Source: Stereum hirsutum FP-91666 SS1 (Eukaryota; Basidiomycota; Agaricomycetes; Russulales; Stereaceae). Taken from it: 42,192 nucleotides of DNA. Below are positions 21,095 through 31,629 of this stretch, in pieces (the stretch's first letter is position 1; every line of letters begins with the position of its first letter). The stretch is taken from NCBI RefSeq assembly GCF_000264905.1, contig NW_006763141.1:1420244-1462435 (forward strand). Direction: 5' to 3'. The position numbers were made by a program, and so were the translations under genes. The notes under the pieces are model-generated. The model was given only the letters and a program-made list of their open reading frames with translations. It was not told where the DNA came from and did not search any database.

Positions 21095-22544
21095 GCACAA
21101 ACCGTCGATAGACGGTCTGGTACAGCGGGGTTTGAATCTCCTTGTTGCGCGACTTGCCTTATACTGTGGCGGACTAGGAAGCTGGACGGACATAGAAGCT
21201 GGACAAACTTTCCTGGAATTTTAAGCACACATATTCGTGCCTTCGTCACTCTAGATAGCCTGTAGGCCTACATCGTCCCGTGTGGTATGCAAAACTATTT
21301 TGTGTGATCCTTGTGAGTATTTTGTAGAAGATGGTGAAATGTTGTCGGAGATGGGGTTTGTGTGGCAATTTTGCCACATGCAGGGAGCTCGACCGACATG
21401 GACACCTCGACTCGCCTTTGATATCAGCGTATATGCTCGTAGAAATACATGTGGGGTATGAATGAGAACATGTCAGAATTGATTTCAAATTATTCTGGCA
21501 GACCATGGTTGCCTACTTTTGCATGGGACATCTTTTGTGAAGGGGATCCTCTGGCTAAGGTGCCACAAGAGGCTTCCACTTCGTGAGGCTCTACCTCCAG
21601 CATCCATGATCTTCCTCATACAAAAATTTTATGGTCTTGAAGCCTCGACAAAATACTTCTTCTGTCAAGGTCTGCTTATTTTCAACAGACTGTTTGGCTT
21701 CTAGACGGCACGATTTTATAGCAATTACCGATTTTGCACTTCTCAAACATCCGAATGAATTCTGAGCGCAGAAAGTCGTGTAGCACTCCACAAATATTTA
21801 AACAGATAGAATGATGTATATCGAAACGCTATAGGTACTTTTTGCTTCTGGTCTTTTAACGCTTATGTGTACGAAATCGGTGGGCAAGGGGGTGTGGCGC
21901 CTTTTGACACCTTTTTCGCCACTCATTCGGCAATAGCCGGGCCCTTTCGGTACCACCACCACTGTTATAAACTTTTTGTAGTACTATAAAAGATATTAGT
22001 ACTCTTACCTAAGAAGGCGTGAGCGAAATAAAAACAAAAACACCCTCGCCACGAAGACTGCAGACGAGTCAAATCAGCGATGATTTGAATCGGCTGCCGG
22101 CCCGGCGATCTTACTTACGCCACCCAGCTCGGGCCACCTCACTGATCGCTATCGAGATCATCTCCCCCTCGTTCCTTATCGTCCTCTTCGAGCGTTCTCT
22201 GATCTTGTGCTGCTCTGTAATGCTCACATAATTATTACTGTACTCGATTACTGAGCCATTTTCTTATCCTTGTCTCTCTATTCGTTACTCTTGAATATTG
22301 CTTAGAAAGCTCTTTATTTTATTGGCTAGCTTTCTATATCGCGCAATTATTCTCTCATTGTTCTTATTCATTCGAGTCATTCATGCTTAGGTATTTTTAT
22401 TAAGTCTGGATGTATAAAAACTCGTAGATACATTGAATAAAATCCCCAGACTTGTTCTGGTCTGTTTCCTCCCTTAGCCACCTCTTCAGCTTCGTCTTAA
22501 CAAGTCAAGCGCGACCTAGAGAACCCTAATCGAGTCGTTGACAA
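21095..22544. other. No gene recognised; partly AT-rich
   Basis: This is the flank of the Plavaka copy. The section 21750-22440 is AT-rich with short frames only. I see no inverted terminus or TSD that would bound the Plavaka element. Confidence 0.4.
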
Positions 22545-22569
22545 CCACCACCACCACCACCACCACCGC
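22545..22569. repeat. (ACC)n microsatellite
   Basis: About eight consecutive ACC units, ending in ACCGCC. Confidence 0.9.
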
Positions 22570-22640
22570 CAGTACCAGTCTCTACCGCTGTAAAGCGAGG
22601 TTATACATGACTGCTCTATGTGCACCCGCATAGATATATT

Positions 22641-22681
22641 ACCACCACCACCACCACCACCACCACCACCACCACCACCAC
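22641..22681. repeat. (ACC)n microsatellite
   Basis: About thirteen uninterrupted ACC units, immediately upstream of the ORF starting at 22700. Being a trinucleotide run, it creates artefactual poly-Thr and poly-Val frames. Confidence 0.95.
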
Positions 22682-22699
22682 TGTTTTACCCCTATCTTC

Positions 22700-23464
22700 A
22701 TGCTGTCGCCTCGCAGACCTGACAGTCTTACAGAAAAGTTCGGTCCTTACCGGCCCCCAGTATTTCCTCCTTCTCCTGAGGAAGAGAAGAGCTCTGGCGC
22801 GAAGATCTCCTTTCCTGACAAGTCCAACCACGCAGCCTGTGCCCGCTTCAGGCTACGTCGGAAAGCGAGACCAGCCTCCCTGACGCTTCGCACGCCTGCT
22901 CCCTTACTCTCTCACTCTGAGGATTCACTACGCATCGTCGCCCTCGAGCATCAGGTTCGCGATCTCCATGCACGCATCGTGCAGCTAGATCACAACTTCA
23001 AACTGAAGCTCAGCACTCCTCCTCTATCCCCTCCCCCACTTCCCGCTGATGCATCCGCTGCGGTCCCAAACAAGGCATCCCTCTGTCTCACATCACCTTC
23101 CTTTTCCGTCACTTCTCTCCGGTCTACGCCGGACGCTGTCACTACCGCATTCGCTCGCACATCCTGTTTCGTCGTCAATTGCGCTCGCAAGGTCCCTTCA
23201 GCGGCTCGCCACCTTCCGCTCCCTTGGATCTGTTGCGTGCTCTTCGCATGGTTGGCTTTGATAGGATGGTGGAAGGCACTTTTCGAGCATTCAGGAGACG
23301 TACCGTCTGTGCTCAGGGTTGACAGAGATATAGAAGAGACTTTAGGTATTGAAGGACTATCGAGTTTCGTACGCAGCCTTGGATTTGACCCGAATCCCGT
23401 GTATCTGCCCCTTGATAGAGACGAGTACCTGGTTGATATTGCGGCCGCCGCCCGAGACTTGTAG
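22700..23464 (+). CDS. Putative single-pass membrane protein (254 aa), unknown family
   Basis: A single open frame starts at ATG 22700. The N-terminus is basic and Pro/Ser-rich. Residues about 75-104 have a heptad-like pattern (RIVALEHQVRDLHARIVQLD) suggesting a short coiled coil. Residues about 174-191 (PWICCVLFAWLALIGWW) form one plausible transmembrane helix. The C-terminal 60 residues are acidic and predicted soluble. No domain is recognised. An AATAAA lies 150 bp downstream. The minus-strand frame over the same region is less protein-like. It could be a lineage-specific gene or a chance frame; the membrane segment plus coiled coil favour a real gene moderately. Confidence 0.45.
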   Translation: MLSPRRPDSLTEKFGPYRPPVFPPSPEEEKSSGAKISFPDKSNHAACARFRLRRKARPASLTLRTPAPLLSHSEDSLRIVALEHQVRDLHARIVQLDHNFKLKLSTPPLSPPPLPADASAAVPNKASLCLTSPSFSVTSLRSTPDAVTTAFARTSCFVVNCARKVPSAARHLPLPWICCVLFAWLALIGWWKALFEHSGDVPSVLRVDRDIEETLGIEGLSSFVRSLGFDPNPVYLPLDRDEYLVDIAAAARDL

Positions 23465-24017
23465 ACTATCATTTGTGTACTGTTATCATCACCACCACCA
23501 CTTTCCTTCGTGGTCTCTGTACGTTTACTGTGGCTTACGTACATCACCGCCCTTTACTTACGGTCCGACGAGGCACGTGTGCCTGAGCTATGTTTGTAGC
23601 GTACTTAGTCGGCCTAATAAATCTGTTTCTCTGTTTCCCTGTTTTGCCACTTTCCCCACTCGTCGCCGCAAAATATTCGTTGACGATGTTTGACTGCGTC
23701 AAACTCTGTAAATACTTGTAAATATACTGAATATATGTTCGAATACGTAAATGTGCCATTTAGTCTGCAAGTCATAGACAGGTTATTTATTAAATGAGCG
23801 AGAAAGCCCATCTGTCCAGGATCCTAGTCCGCCACAGTACAGCATAAAATATGCGCGACGCGTGCTCTGCAATCGCTCACGACGCGCCACAATTCTCGAA
23901 ACCGTCCTCAACGGTTGTGAACGAACTAACCCTCGAGACCCGTCACAACCTCAACAACTCTAGTTAAAACTCACGCTAGATATATTGTCCATAGATATTC
24001 TAGGTGCGGTTGCGCAC
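23465..24017. other. No gene recognised
   Basis: This is the 3' flank of the membrane-protein candidate up to the proposed inverted-repeat element. I see no features beyond the AATAAA. Confidence 0.4.
23616..23621 (+). terminator. Possible polyadenylation signal
   Basis: AATAAA about 150 bp downstream of the stop codon at 23464. Fungal poly(A) signals are loose, so this is only suggestive. Confidence 0.3.
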
Positions 24018-26272
24018 TCAGGAAACCACCCCCTCCTAAGAGCTCCTAAAATGCCATAATTTGCGAGGATTAGCCCTAAACTCAATCAGGACTCAGAAGT
24101 TTCCCCCCCCTCTAATGGCCGTCTAATTAGCGGGCGTTAGCCCTAATTTCAGCTAAAAGTGCTCGTAAAGGGTCGTAAGGTGGCGGGCATTCGCTGCTGT
24201 TGCGCTGTTGGTAGTTCACAAATCACACGGGTTCAGATATTGCAAAACAAGGTTATATATGCAAATTTGGCTAAATACGTAGGTACGTTACATGAGAGAT
24301 TGTAGTATGGTAAATAAACGCCCCGCCAGAGCGCCACTGAGACGTGTGTGCGACGAACACCCGCATAGACAGACATAATGAGCAGTAGAGTATGTTGTAC
24401 ACATACAGCGAGAACGAAACCACCACGCCCTCGTGAAGCGGCCACATGTCCTCCCAGACTGCAGAAGCTCGGTCACTTGCAGACGAAAGAACGGTGAGAG
24501 GAAGACGTTCTGGCGACTGACGAGACACGCACCCAGTGTGTGCATCTGATACGACTTGGCCCGCTAGTATCATGCAGCGATAACTAAGTTAAAGGAAGGG
24601 CGGCGGGTAAATTCATGACAGCGCAAAAGGGGACACTCACCATATCATCATCTCGCAGTCGTACGCAACCCGCTCTTCTACTGCATCCTTCGATCTCTTG
24701 AGACACGAACAGGTGACTAATGGCGGATTTGCGTACTAGGGAGTTAATGGGCTTTGTGGGGAGGGGCTCTGGGGATGTAGGCCGTTGACCACACAGGCGG
24801 CGGGTTCGCTACAAAGAAATGAACACCGGCGGGCGAGCAACAAGTATTTGGGACACACCGGGTTCCGAGGGATAGAATAGGTTCTGAGGTGGAGGGAGCG
24901 GGTTCCAGGAAGGATGATGAGGGTATGAGAGGATATACTAAGTCAGTAGAAGAGGCGGCGGGCGGGTGGGCAGGTCTTCAAGGCGCGACATTATGGTTGA
25001 AGGGAAGAAAGGTGATCAGCGAGGTGCGTTCCAAAGGCTGCACCTTGTATATTCGGACGTGATGACGTAGCGCGACAGAAACGGGCTCTCGCCCGATTGA
25101 GCTGAAGTCGGGTGGCGTAAGTGGCGTTCTCTTTGGTACAAGAACGGGCCATCCTGCAAAGAAACATAGATGGCAGTACCACACGGTCAGTGGAGTACAA
25201 GAAATAGGGGGTGGACACGTTCTACAGCTCACAAATGCAACGAAACAGGCTTCCACGAGAACGATGTCGGATTGGAACTGCGACGTATGCAGAACATACC
25301 AGCGCTCTGATTGGGGCATGATTGAGGGGACCATAGCAAAGCGCACAGCAACTCGCCTGGACCAGACACCAGGCAAGACGAGCCCACAAAACAAAACTGT
25401 CTGCAAGAACATAGACAGACTGCGCACCTCGTCCTGCTTGGCTATACGCCATTCTATACCTCCTGCTGATTGCTCAATGCCCTCGCTAACGTCGCCACCT
25501 GCTCCCACATCCCTTGTCCTTAACTCCGTATCCGCTGTTCTCCGTCCGTTCCTCTATCTCCAGGTTTCCCTCGGCGATCTACTCGCACTCAGATGCCTGC
25601 TTGGACAAGCGCCAAAACAGAAGCATCAGCAACGGTTATAAGACAACTATACAAAAGAGAAAAAGGAACAAGACACACCTAAGATCAACGATCTCAGCCT
25701 CTGCTGCCTCGGAGGCACTTGACGAGGGCTCGGTGCACAGGGAGGGAGACAGCAGTGGAGACAGAGGCAGGAAATACACGTCGGAAGCAAGTCGTAACTT
25801 GTGCTTCCCAGCGCAAGTCGCTTGTCCCGATTAGGCATGCACCGATTCCACTGTGCCAGCAACCTTCGACACCCTCAAAGTTTATGGGCTCGTTCACGCT
25901 TCACGGGGCACCAGTTAGTGATATTAGGTAGTCAAATTATACCGGTATATAACTCCATCATGACACTCACTAATAGCTTGGATTTTAGGTCGAGAACGTC
26001 ACGAACGATGTGAGTCCAACGTCGCCGACCACAATCGAAATGCGTGCTTCACTCTCACTCCAAAGACATTTATCTGACAATCAAGGCCGACGATTATGTT
26101 GCAGAAGTACGGGATGTCGATAATATGTACAGACATCAGAACAACAGAAGCGGGAGGCCGTGAACGACGTCGCTGAAAGGGACAGACCTGCACAGGCCGA
26201 ACCTCAGCCACACGTTCGACGCGTCGTCCCGATTAGGCATTTTAGCGGAAATTAGCGGGGGGAGTTTCCTGA
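24018..26272. mobile_element. Candidate non-autonomous element with related inverted ends
   Basis: The left end (TCAGGAAACCACCCCCT.., ending CTAAAATGCC near 24055) is similar to the reverse complement of the right end (26236-26272, ..GGGGGGAGTTTCCTGA). The similarity covers about 37 nt with several mismatches and a small gap. A third, direct, weaker copy follows the left end near 24092. TTAGCCCTAA occurs twice near the left end. GTCCCGATTAGGCAT occurs at 25824 and 26226 near the right end. No transposase-like frame is present between them and no target duplication is evident, so the boundaries are tentative. Confidence 0.4.
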
Positions 26273-27515
26273 TATGATGATGAAGGTGGGCGATGGGGTA
26301 TACTTATCTGCTTTTCACTCTTTCTCCATCAATGGTCCCTTTTGTTTTGATCCACCTCGACGGTGTACATGTCGTAATAAGCTATACGCGTCCATCATGC
26401 ACGGCGGACTTGGTGGGCTCGTCGTTGTCGACGTTAAGCTCGACCACGGCGTGCATAGCTTGGTATTGTTCTTGGTCTGGGATTGGCCGGTCAATAATGC
26501 TCAATCCGCATCTGATGGTCCCGCGGCGGTCCTCAGGGAACTCTTTACGAGTTGTTCCTATTCCCGTGCAGGCTTTGGTTGACCATGCGTGATGTGCATA
26601 AGTCGCTAGCGAATGGATGCGTAGATTGCTTGCGATGAGCTTGTAGCTAGCAATGGAACCCATGAGATGCTAGCGAAGGCATCATACGTTGCATATGATA
26701 ATGGGCTTAGTCCGGTGGATGCGCTGAATGGTTGCAGTGAAGCTCCTGGTAGCAAACGCATATATCTGTGCTCTTTTTGCACAGTGACTGTACAGGGACA
26801 GTCCTTGGTCGCCTAATATTTGTGTGGCACTTCGTAACCGGACGAGTCTGTACTCTCGCCGAAATGACCCGTTTGCCTTCTATGTACTACTTTTTGAGCA
26901 TGTATCGTGTGACTGATTGACTGACATGTTCGCTTTTCTGCTGTAGGATGACTCACTCGAAAAGACAGGCAATCAAAAGGGCAAGCATCAGAAACAGGGC
27001 AAGCATAAGAAACAGGGCAAGGTATGTCTGTATTTCGTTTCTCTCTCTCACTTCGTATGATTTGCTTCAAGTTGCGACTATGGCGTTCGAGCTGATGTGC
27101 TTCCAGCCGCGAACCGGTTGCTCAGACCCTCATCTTCTGTGCCTCGCAGGGACAGCCCACCACAATCCTCGCTACCTTGTGCGTGTGTGTGGGTCAACAC
27201 ATTTCGCTAACCCTCTCGTTATCACAGATACATAAACGGACGCTCTACTGATGTTCCTACCTCGACCTCCTCTTCCGCTACCTCCTTCTGTTACTCGCAA
27301 TCTACTCACTCTCCGTCTTCTCCTCCCACAACTTCCTCGAAGCCCCATCTGCTGTGGCTTCTCCATCCGGCGCTCGATCCATACATCCTACCCCCGCTCA
27401 ACAGCGTTTACCACACCCTAATCACCCACCGTCCGTCGCGCCGAAAATAGAGCAGGCGAGACCGGTGCTGGACGAGGTCCTGCTCGTGGTGGATAAGGTC
27501 TCGGAGCGAACGATG
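26273..27515. other. No confident gene; small lysine-rich candidate exon
   Basis: A possible 75-nt exon (26947-27021) lies between TGTAG and GTATGT and would encode a Lys/Gln-rich peptide with an 18-bp repeat (26979-27021, GKHQKQ-like). Its flanking exons could not be assembled. Other frames, such as minus strand 26382-26663, are unconvincing. Confidence 0.3.
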
Positions 27516-27873
27516 CTAGTGACCAGACTCAGTTCGGCCATTAGGAAAGCCTGGGCCGTACCACAGTGGAAAGCTGGATCGTGCCGCTGTACGAGACTGC
27601 TGCGAGACTTTTCCTCCCGGGTCGAGGGCCTTGATTCCGCCAAGAGCTTCCTGGAGGATACCATGAGCTTGTTCAATCAGAGTTCGAACGTTCTTGACGA
27701 GTGCTTCTTCGTCAAGCTCGTCCTTTTCCTGGTCGCGTTGTGCACGGGCGAGGTTCTGTGGCGCGATGACGTCAGTGCCACAATTGGAAGAGCGACGCGG
27801 TACGACGAACCTCAGTGATGAGTTTGAGAAGGGGTTTGATCCTGTCAAGGGCGGGGTCGACGTAGTCCGACAT
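27516..27873 (-). CDS. DUF6987-like protein, short or truncated (100 aa)
   Basis: Exon 27873-27811 (MSDYVDPALDRIKPLLKLI) joins exon 27755-27516 over a 55-nt intron (GTTCGT..CAG) in phase. The second exon carries RDQEKDELDEEALVKNVRTL, followed by IEQAHGILQEALGGIKALDP. This matches, from memory, the helical core of the fungal DUF6987 family (DEEALVxxVKPLxxEAGxILQExxGAIRALDP). Family members normally continue much further, with a hydrophobic Gly/Leu-rich end. Here the frame stops 30 residues later, and an alternative frame (AFLMAELSLVTSIV) follows, so truncation or a frameshift is likely. The plus-strand frame over the same DNA is judged a shadow. Function of the family is unknown to me. Confidence 0.5.
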
Positions 27874-29480
27874 CTTCGTCGCGAGTGCAGTACTTGTGGT
27901 GACGGGCCTGAGTGTTGGGGGCACGAACGTGGAACGGGCAGTGGGAGCGAGATGTATGCGGCGATCGATACGCGGAAGACGCTCGCGAGAGGTCTGACGG
28001 AGCATGTTGAGGGCAGGAAGCGGGGACGGGAAGTTATGAGGGACATTACCTCTATCGTGCGTCTTTTTTTCCACTCTGCTGAGGGAGGGTACGGGTTTGT
28101 TGACCTTAGTATTGTGCGCGCATGCAGCTTGGAAGATAGAAGTGTCGGTGTCGCTCACGTTTGGTGGGTCGTCGTGGTCAATCTCCCCTGCGGACTTTTT
28201 GCTCCTACAGGTCAGTGAATCGTAATTCGTTGACACTTTTTTTGAGTTCGCTAGCTCTAACTCAGCCCCGAGCTGAATCATCGGCACTACCTTCCTTGTA
28301 ATTCTCGCTCACCTTTGCCCTCGAACAATTCCCTCACTCAACGCTAACTCTTCGCTTCCCTTTTTCCACAATCACAGAAAACTGTCTACCCCGTCTTTCC
28401 GCGCAAACCCCGCCTCGACCAACCCGCTGCAAGCTACGTTTGTGCGACGCGTGCTCGTCATGTTACGTTGAAAGCGTCTGACCTTGTTCCTCTTCTGCTG
28501 CGATAGTATTGCGTCGTAGTGCGTGTTCTTCAAGTTCATGAACTAAGGTGTTCCCTCGGGTTCAGCGACTGGTGGTTTAGGCTGGGTACGTATAGCTTGT
28601 CTCTACGCCCTGGCGATTGAAATATTGATAGGTTTTCAGGTCCTCCACCTCCGCAATGTCTGCGGAGTCATACTTTGGAAGGCCTCGAAACCAAATGGCT
28701 TGCTCATTCAGCGGTTTGAACGGTGGGTTTGGAACTTCATGCAACTATGATCTCGAAGACCGCGCTCGTTAAAACCTGATCGGTGGGTACGACTCTGACG
28801 CTCGTACCTAAATTCGTGCTATTAGGTTGGAATTCACGTCCGCCATCGAGGAGCCATCTGGCACCGCCACTACCAAATGCTCTCCCCAGAAATACCTGTG
28901 GTCGAGTGGCGGACTCGGAATAGGAGAAGGAGGCAGAGGTCGATATTGGGGCCTTTCCGCCGAGGGCTGGAATCAAGGAACACGATGACGGAGAGGCCAC
29001 CCTTCAACCTTTCTTGGTTTAGTTCCTTGCTATTCGGGGCCGCGCGTCCTTTGGTCTCAATTCGTTTCGAATACTCTCGTCGCTAACATGCTATCTTGGC
29101 CTGATGCTCCGTAATGCTGCACATAGACCATATCTTAGTACCGCTCACTGCTGTGTTTAGCTACTTTCATGTCGAATACAAAACCCCTTGATTCGAGCTT
29201 CACGAATAACATTTTTGGCGACAAAAGTCCGACGAATATTCATGGGTGAGAGTCGGAATGATTTTTTCTCTTGCTATTCCTTTCTCTTCTTGTTCACTGC
29301 CTTGTTGTTGTCTTCCTCGACAGCTTCTATTGAAGAATGATCGCGGTCGTATTACTATCGCGGCACCGTCTTTTTATGTCTTGACGGGAATTTCATTCTA
29401 GATCTACTTCTTAGTATATGTACATACAGCGAGTCAGATAGTAGCTCAGGTCTCTCAATTCATTGTAGAAGCTGGTAAAA
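27874..29480. other. No gene recognised
   Basis: There are short frames only on both strands. Some splice-like signals occur but no family-like peptide could be assembled. Confidence 0.4.
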
Positions 29481-29565
29481 TATCTTGTGCGAAGACGTGT
29501 TAGCATGCGAGATTCTGCATGGAGCCGAAAGGGAGCAGGACATGAATTGCGCCGACTTCAGCTTG

Positions 29566-29593
29566 TGGGAGATGCGTGTGGCGAGAGGTGGCG
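29566..29593 (+). repeat. 28-bp dispersed repeat (copy 2)
   Basis: Identical to the reverse complement of 1369-1396 over 28 bases. It lies about 90 bp before the tandem repeats of this region. Confidence 0.8.
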
Positions 29594-29683
29594 GAGTGTG
29601 GGAAGGAGTGCCCACGTGGCGCTGCGGTCGGATGGCGCGTTTCCGTCGTCTCGACTTCGACGTGAACCACCACCTAGTTCTGC

Positions 29684-30011
29684 TGCGAATCCACTCGCAT
29701 CAGAAAATGGGCGGTCTCTTCTCCTGTCCCTCCCTAATACCATTTCCTCTTGTGTACCCAACGTAATGTGTAGGCTCAACGCGAAGACTCGACACGGATG
29801 GCGACGACCCGGCGGCCTTCACCAGCTTAGCGGGGACCTCAAAATCGATGCCTACCACTCTCACCACCAACAGCCTCTCCGCTGCGAATCCACTCGTATC
29901 GGAAGCTGAGCCCTCCTTCCTTAACCTCTTGTGTACTGCAGGCTCAACGCGAAGACTCGACACGGATGGCGCAGGTGCACAACCCAACGACCTTCGCCAA
30001 CTTAGCGGGGA
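29684..30011. repeat. Two diverged tandem repeat units, period about 175-198 bp
   Basis: Each unit starts CTGCGAATCCACTCG (29684, 29882), has CTCTTGTGTAC in the middle, then GGCTCAACGCGAAGACTCGA, and ends CTTAGCGGGGAC (29826, 30001). Indels between units shift the reading frame, so the duplication is not simply a protein repeat. Translated fragments SAANPLxSE and STRRLDTDG are shared. Confidence 0.85.
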
Positions 30012-30085
30012 CACTCGCTCACAGTGCGTGGGCACGGCCACTCGACACGAAACGGATGCGTTAGAACAGAATAGTGGAAGAGCCG

Positions 30086-30376
30086 GAACAGCCTGGAGGG
30101 CTCTTGCTGTGCGGGGGAGAAGCTATCGCAGCGGTTGGTCACATCCGTCAGACTGTTCTCCCCGACAGTGATGTCTCTCTGGCCTGGGTAGATCTATGGT
30201 GCGTCTGCTTGATCTTTGCTTGTTTCTCAATATGCTGACCCACGAATGACGGATATCTCAGAACAGCGGTGGTCGAGAAGACGTCTTTCGAACCAGTACT
30301 GGAGCCCCATTCGTGGACCGCTATTAACATCTTGGTTGGCTTCATCCAGTCAGCCTCTATGCAAAGTCGGGGCGGT
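30086..30376 (+). pseudogene. Possible degenerate gene fragment
   Basis: Two stretches look protein-like. One, ending at 30198, reads GGEAIAAVGHIRQTVLPDSD and continues VSLAWVDL. The other, from about 30262, reads TAVVEKTSFEPVLEPHSW and continues TAINILVGFIQSAS. A donor (GTGCGT at 30199) and an acceptor (CTCAG at 30261) separate them, but joining there creates a stop codon. Either the splice sites are misplaced or the gene is decayed. A further frame at 30380-30480 (PAKDFDPAEYQIAF) may be another exon. No family is recognised. Confidence 0.3.
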
Positions 30377-30525
30377 GAGTTTCCCAGCCAAAGACTTCGA
30401 CCCGGCGGAGTATCAGATTGCGTTTAGGGAGTCGCCTCCGAGATCAGTGCAGTCCACTCCTCAGTTCTTGTCCAGGTCGGTTTGTTCTTATCATGTCAAT
30501 TTACGTGTAATTCCTATCTAATACA

Positions 30526-30563
30526 TCTCTCTCTCTCTCTCTCTCTCTCTCCCTCTCTCTCTC
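30526..30563. repeat. (TC)n microsatellite next to an acceptor-like site
   Basis: This is a 38-base CT/TC run with one interruption, directly followed by CACAG. If an intron ends here, the microsatellite would be its polypyrimidine tract. Confidence 0.9.
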
Positions 30564-31629
30564 CACAGGATCTGCGCCAGCTATCGGACAAGGGGTACGT
30601 TCGTCCATCGTTCTCTTCTCTTCTGTGGCCTTCGCAATTCGAACCCTGAGCATAGTGACGGATGATGTGCAAGGACATAAGAGGACCTACAGCACGGCGG
30701 AGTCGTAGAACAGATTCATTTTCAGGTACGTGTCAAGATAGACATTCGTGAACACAGTCAAAATACGAATTGACGAGTCGCCACACCAGGCCCTTTACAA
30801 CCAGACGCTCGTCCTAAGTCCTACGCATGTGGCAAATCTACCGTAGCCCAGATCGTCCACTGTAACCATCTATTTTCCTGTATGCATTCGGCCAGACTAC
30901 GAGCCGCCAGTTTGTTAATGATGAAGTCGTTGTCCTTAACGTACGGCATGGTCGCAAGCCTGCGCATTCAAGATACCCTTCAGCAAGACCCCAGAAAAAC
31001 AGCACGTCCTTCAGTCGCAGTTTGACTTCCACTTATCGTTCATTGTACTGACATCACGTTAAATTCATACAAGATATCAAGCTTTTACGCATTTCTCTGC
31101 CATCAGTAATATCGGCACCCAGGGAAACAAACACGAACGCGATAAAGGACTTGTCTCCAGGTGTTGTGGCCCGCCATGGTCCATTCCCACGAGTGCCACC
31201 CACGCTCGCTCGAAGAGAGAGCTTGCCTCCTCTCATTGCTCAACGTCCATAAACCTCCACATCATCAATTCTAGCGATGGGTATCATCTTCAGCTTCACC
31301 ATCGGCCTCCTAACGGGTCCCACAGCACAAGCTCTCGCCACAGCTGAGGCGTTGATCTGGATAAAAATATTGTATCAGGTGATAACATTAACTGGGCGGG
31401 CTAAGATTCGACCTCGGCGAGATCAAGACGAGAGCAACGAAGATGGGAAGACATGCATATACCAGTGAGTGCAGGACAGGAACGATGCCGACACCGACCA
31501 ACACGAAAGTGGGTCAGCTAAGTAGCACAGAAATATATAGTAAGCGAACAGAAAGGCACGAATAGTAATACGGGGTACAGTTCATCCATGTGGAAGTCAA
31601 CGGGGGAAGTGCGCTGCAGCAGGGTTACT
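30564..31629. other. No confident gene
   Basis: A short plus-strand frame at 31277-31468 begins with a hydrophobic segment (MGIIFSFTIGLLTG) but has no further support. Nothing else stands out. Confidence 0.35.

Noticed and set aside
21100..21150. tRNA-like B box (GGTTTGAATCTCC)
   Set aside because: No matching A box, acceptor stem or T-arm pairing could be drawn.
20731..21249. 172-codon minus-strand frame
   Set aside because: It is antisense to the conserved C-terminal region of the Plavaka copy and is a shadow.
22616..22883. Poly-Val and poly-Thr open frames
   Set aside because: They are created by the (ACC)n microsatellite and have no other coding support.
24978..25508. 176-codon minus-strand frame
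   Set aside because: No recognisable domain and no splice structure; overlapping frames of similar length occur on both strands.
27354..27818. 154-codon plus-strand frame
   Set aside because: It overlaps the DUF6987-like exons on the other strand, which show family similarity.
31277..31468. 63-aa plus-strand frame with hydrophobic start
   Set aside because: Isolated, short and without family similarity; a chance frame is more likely.
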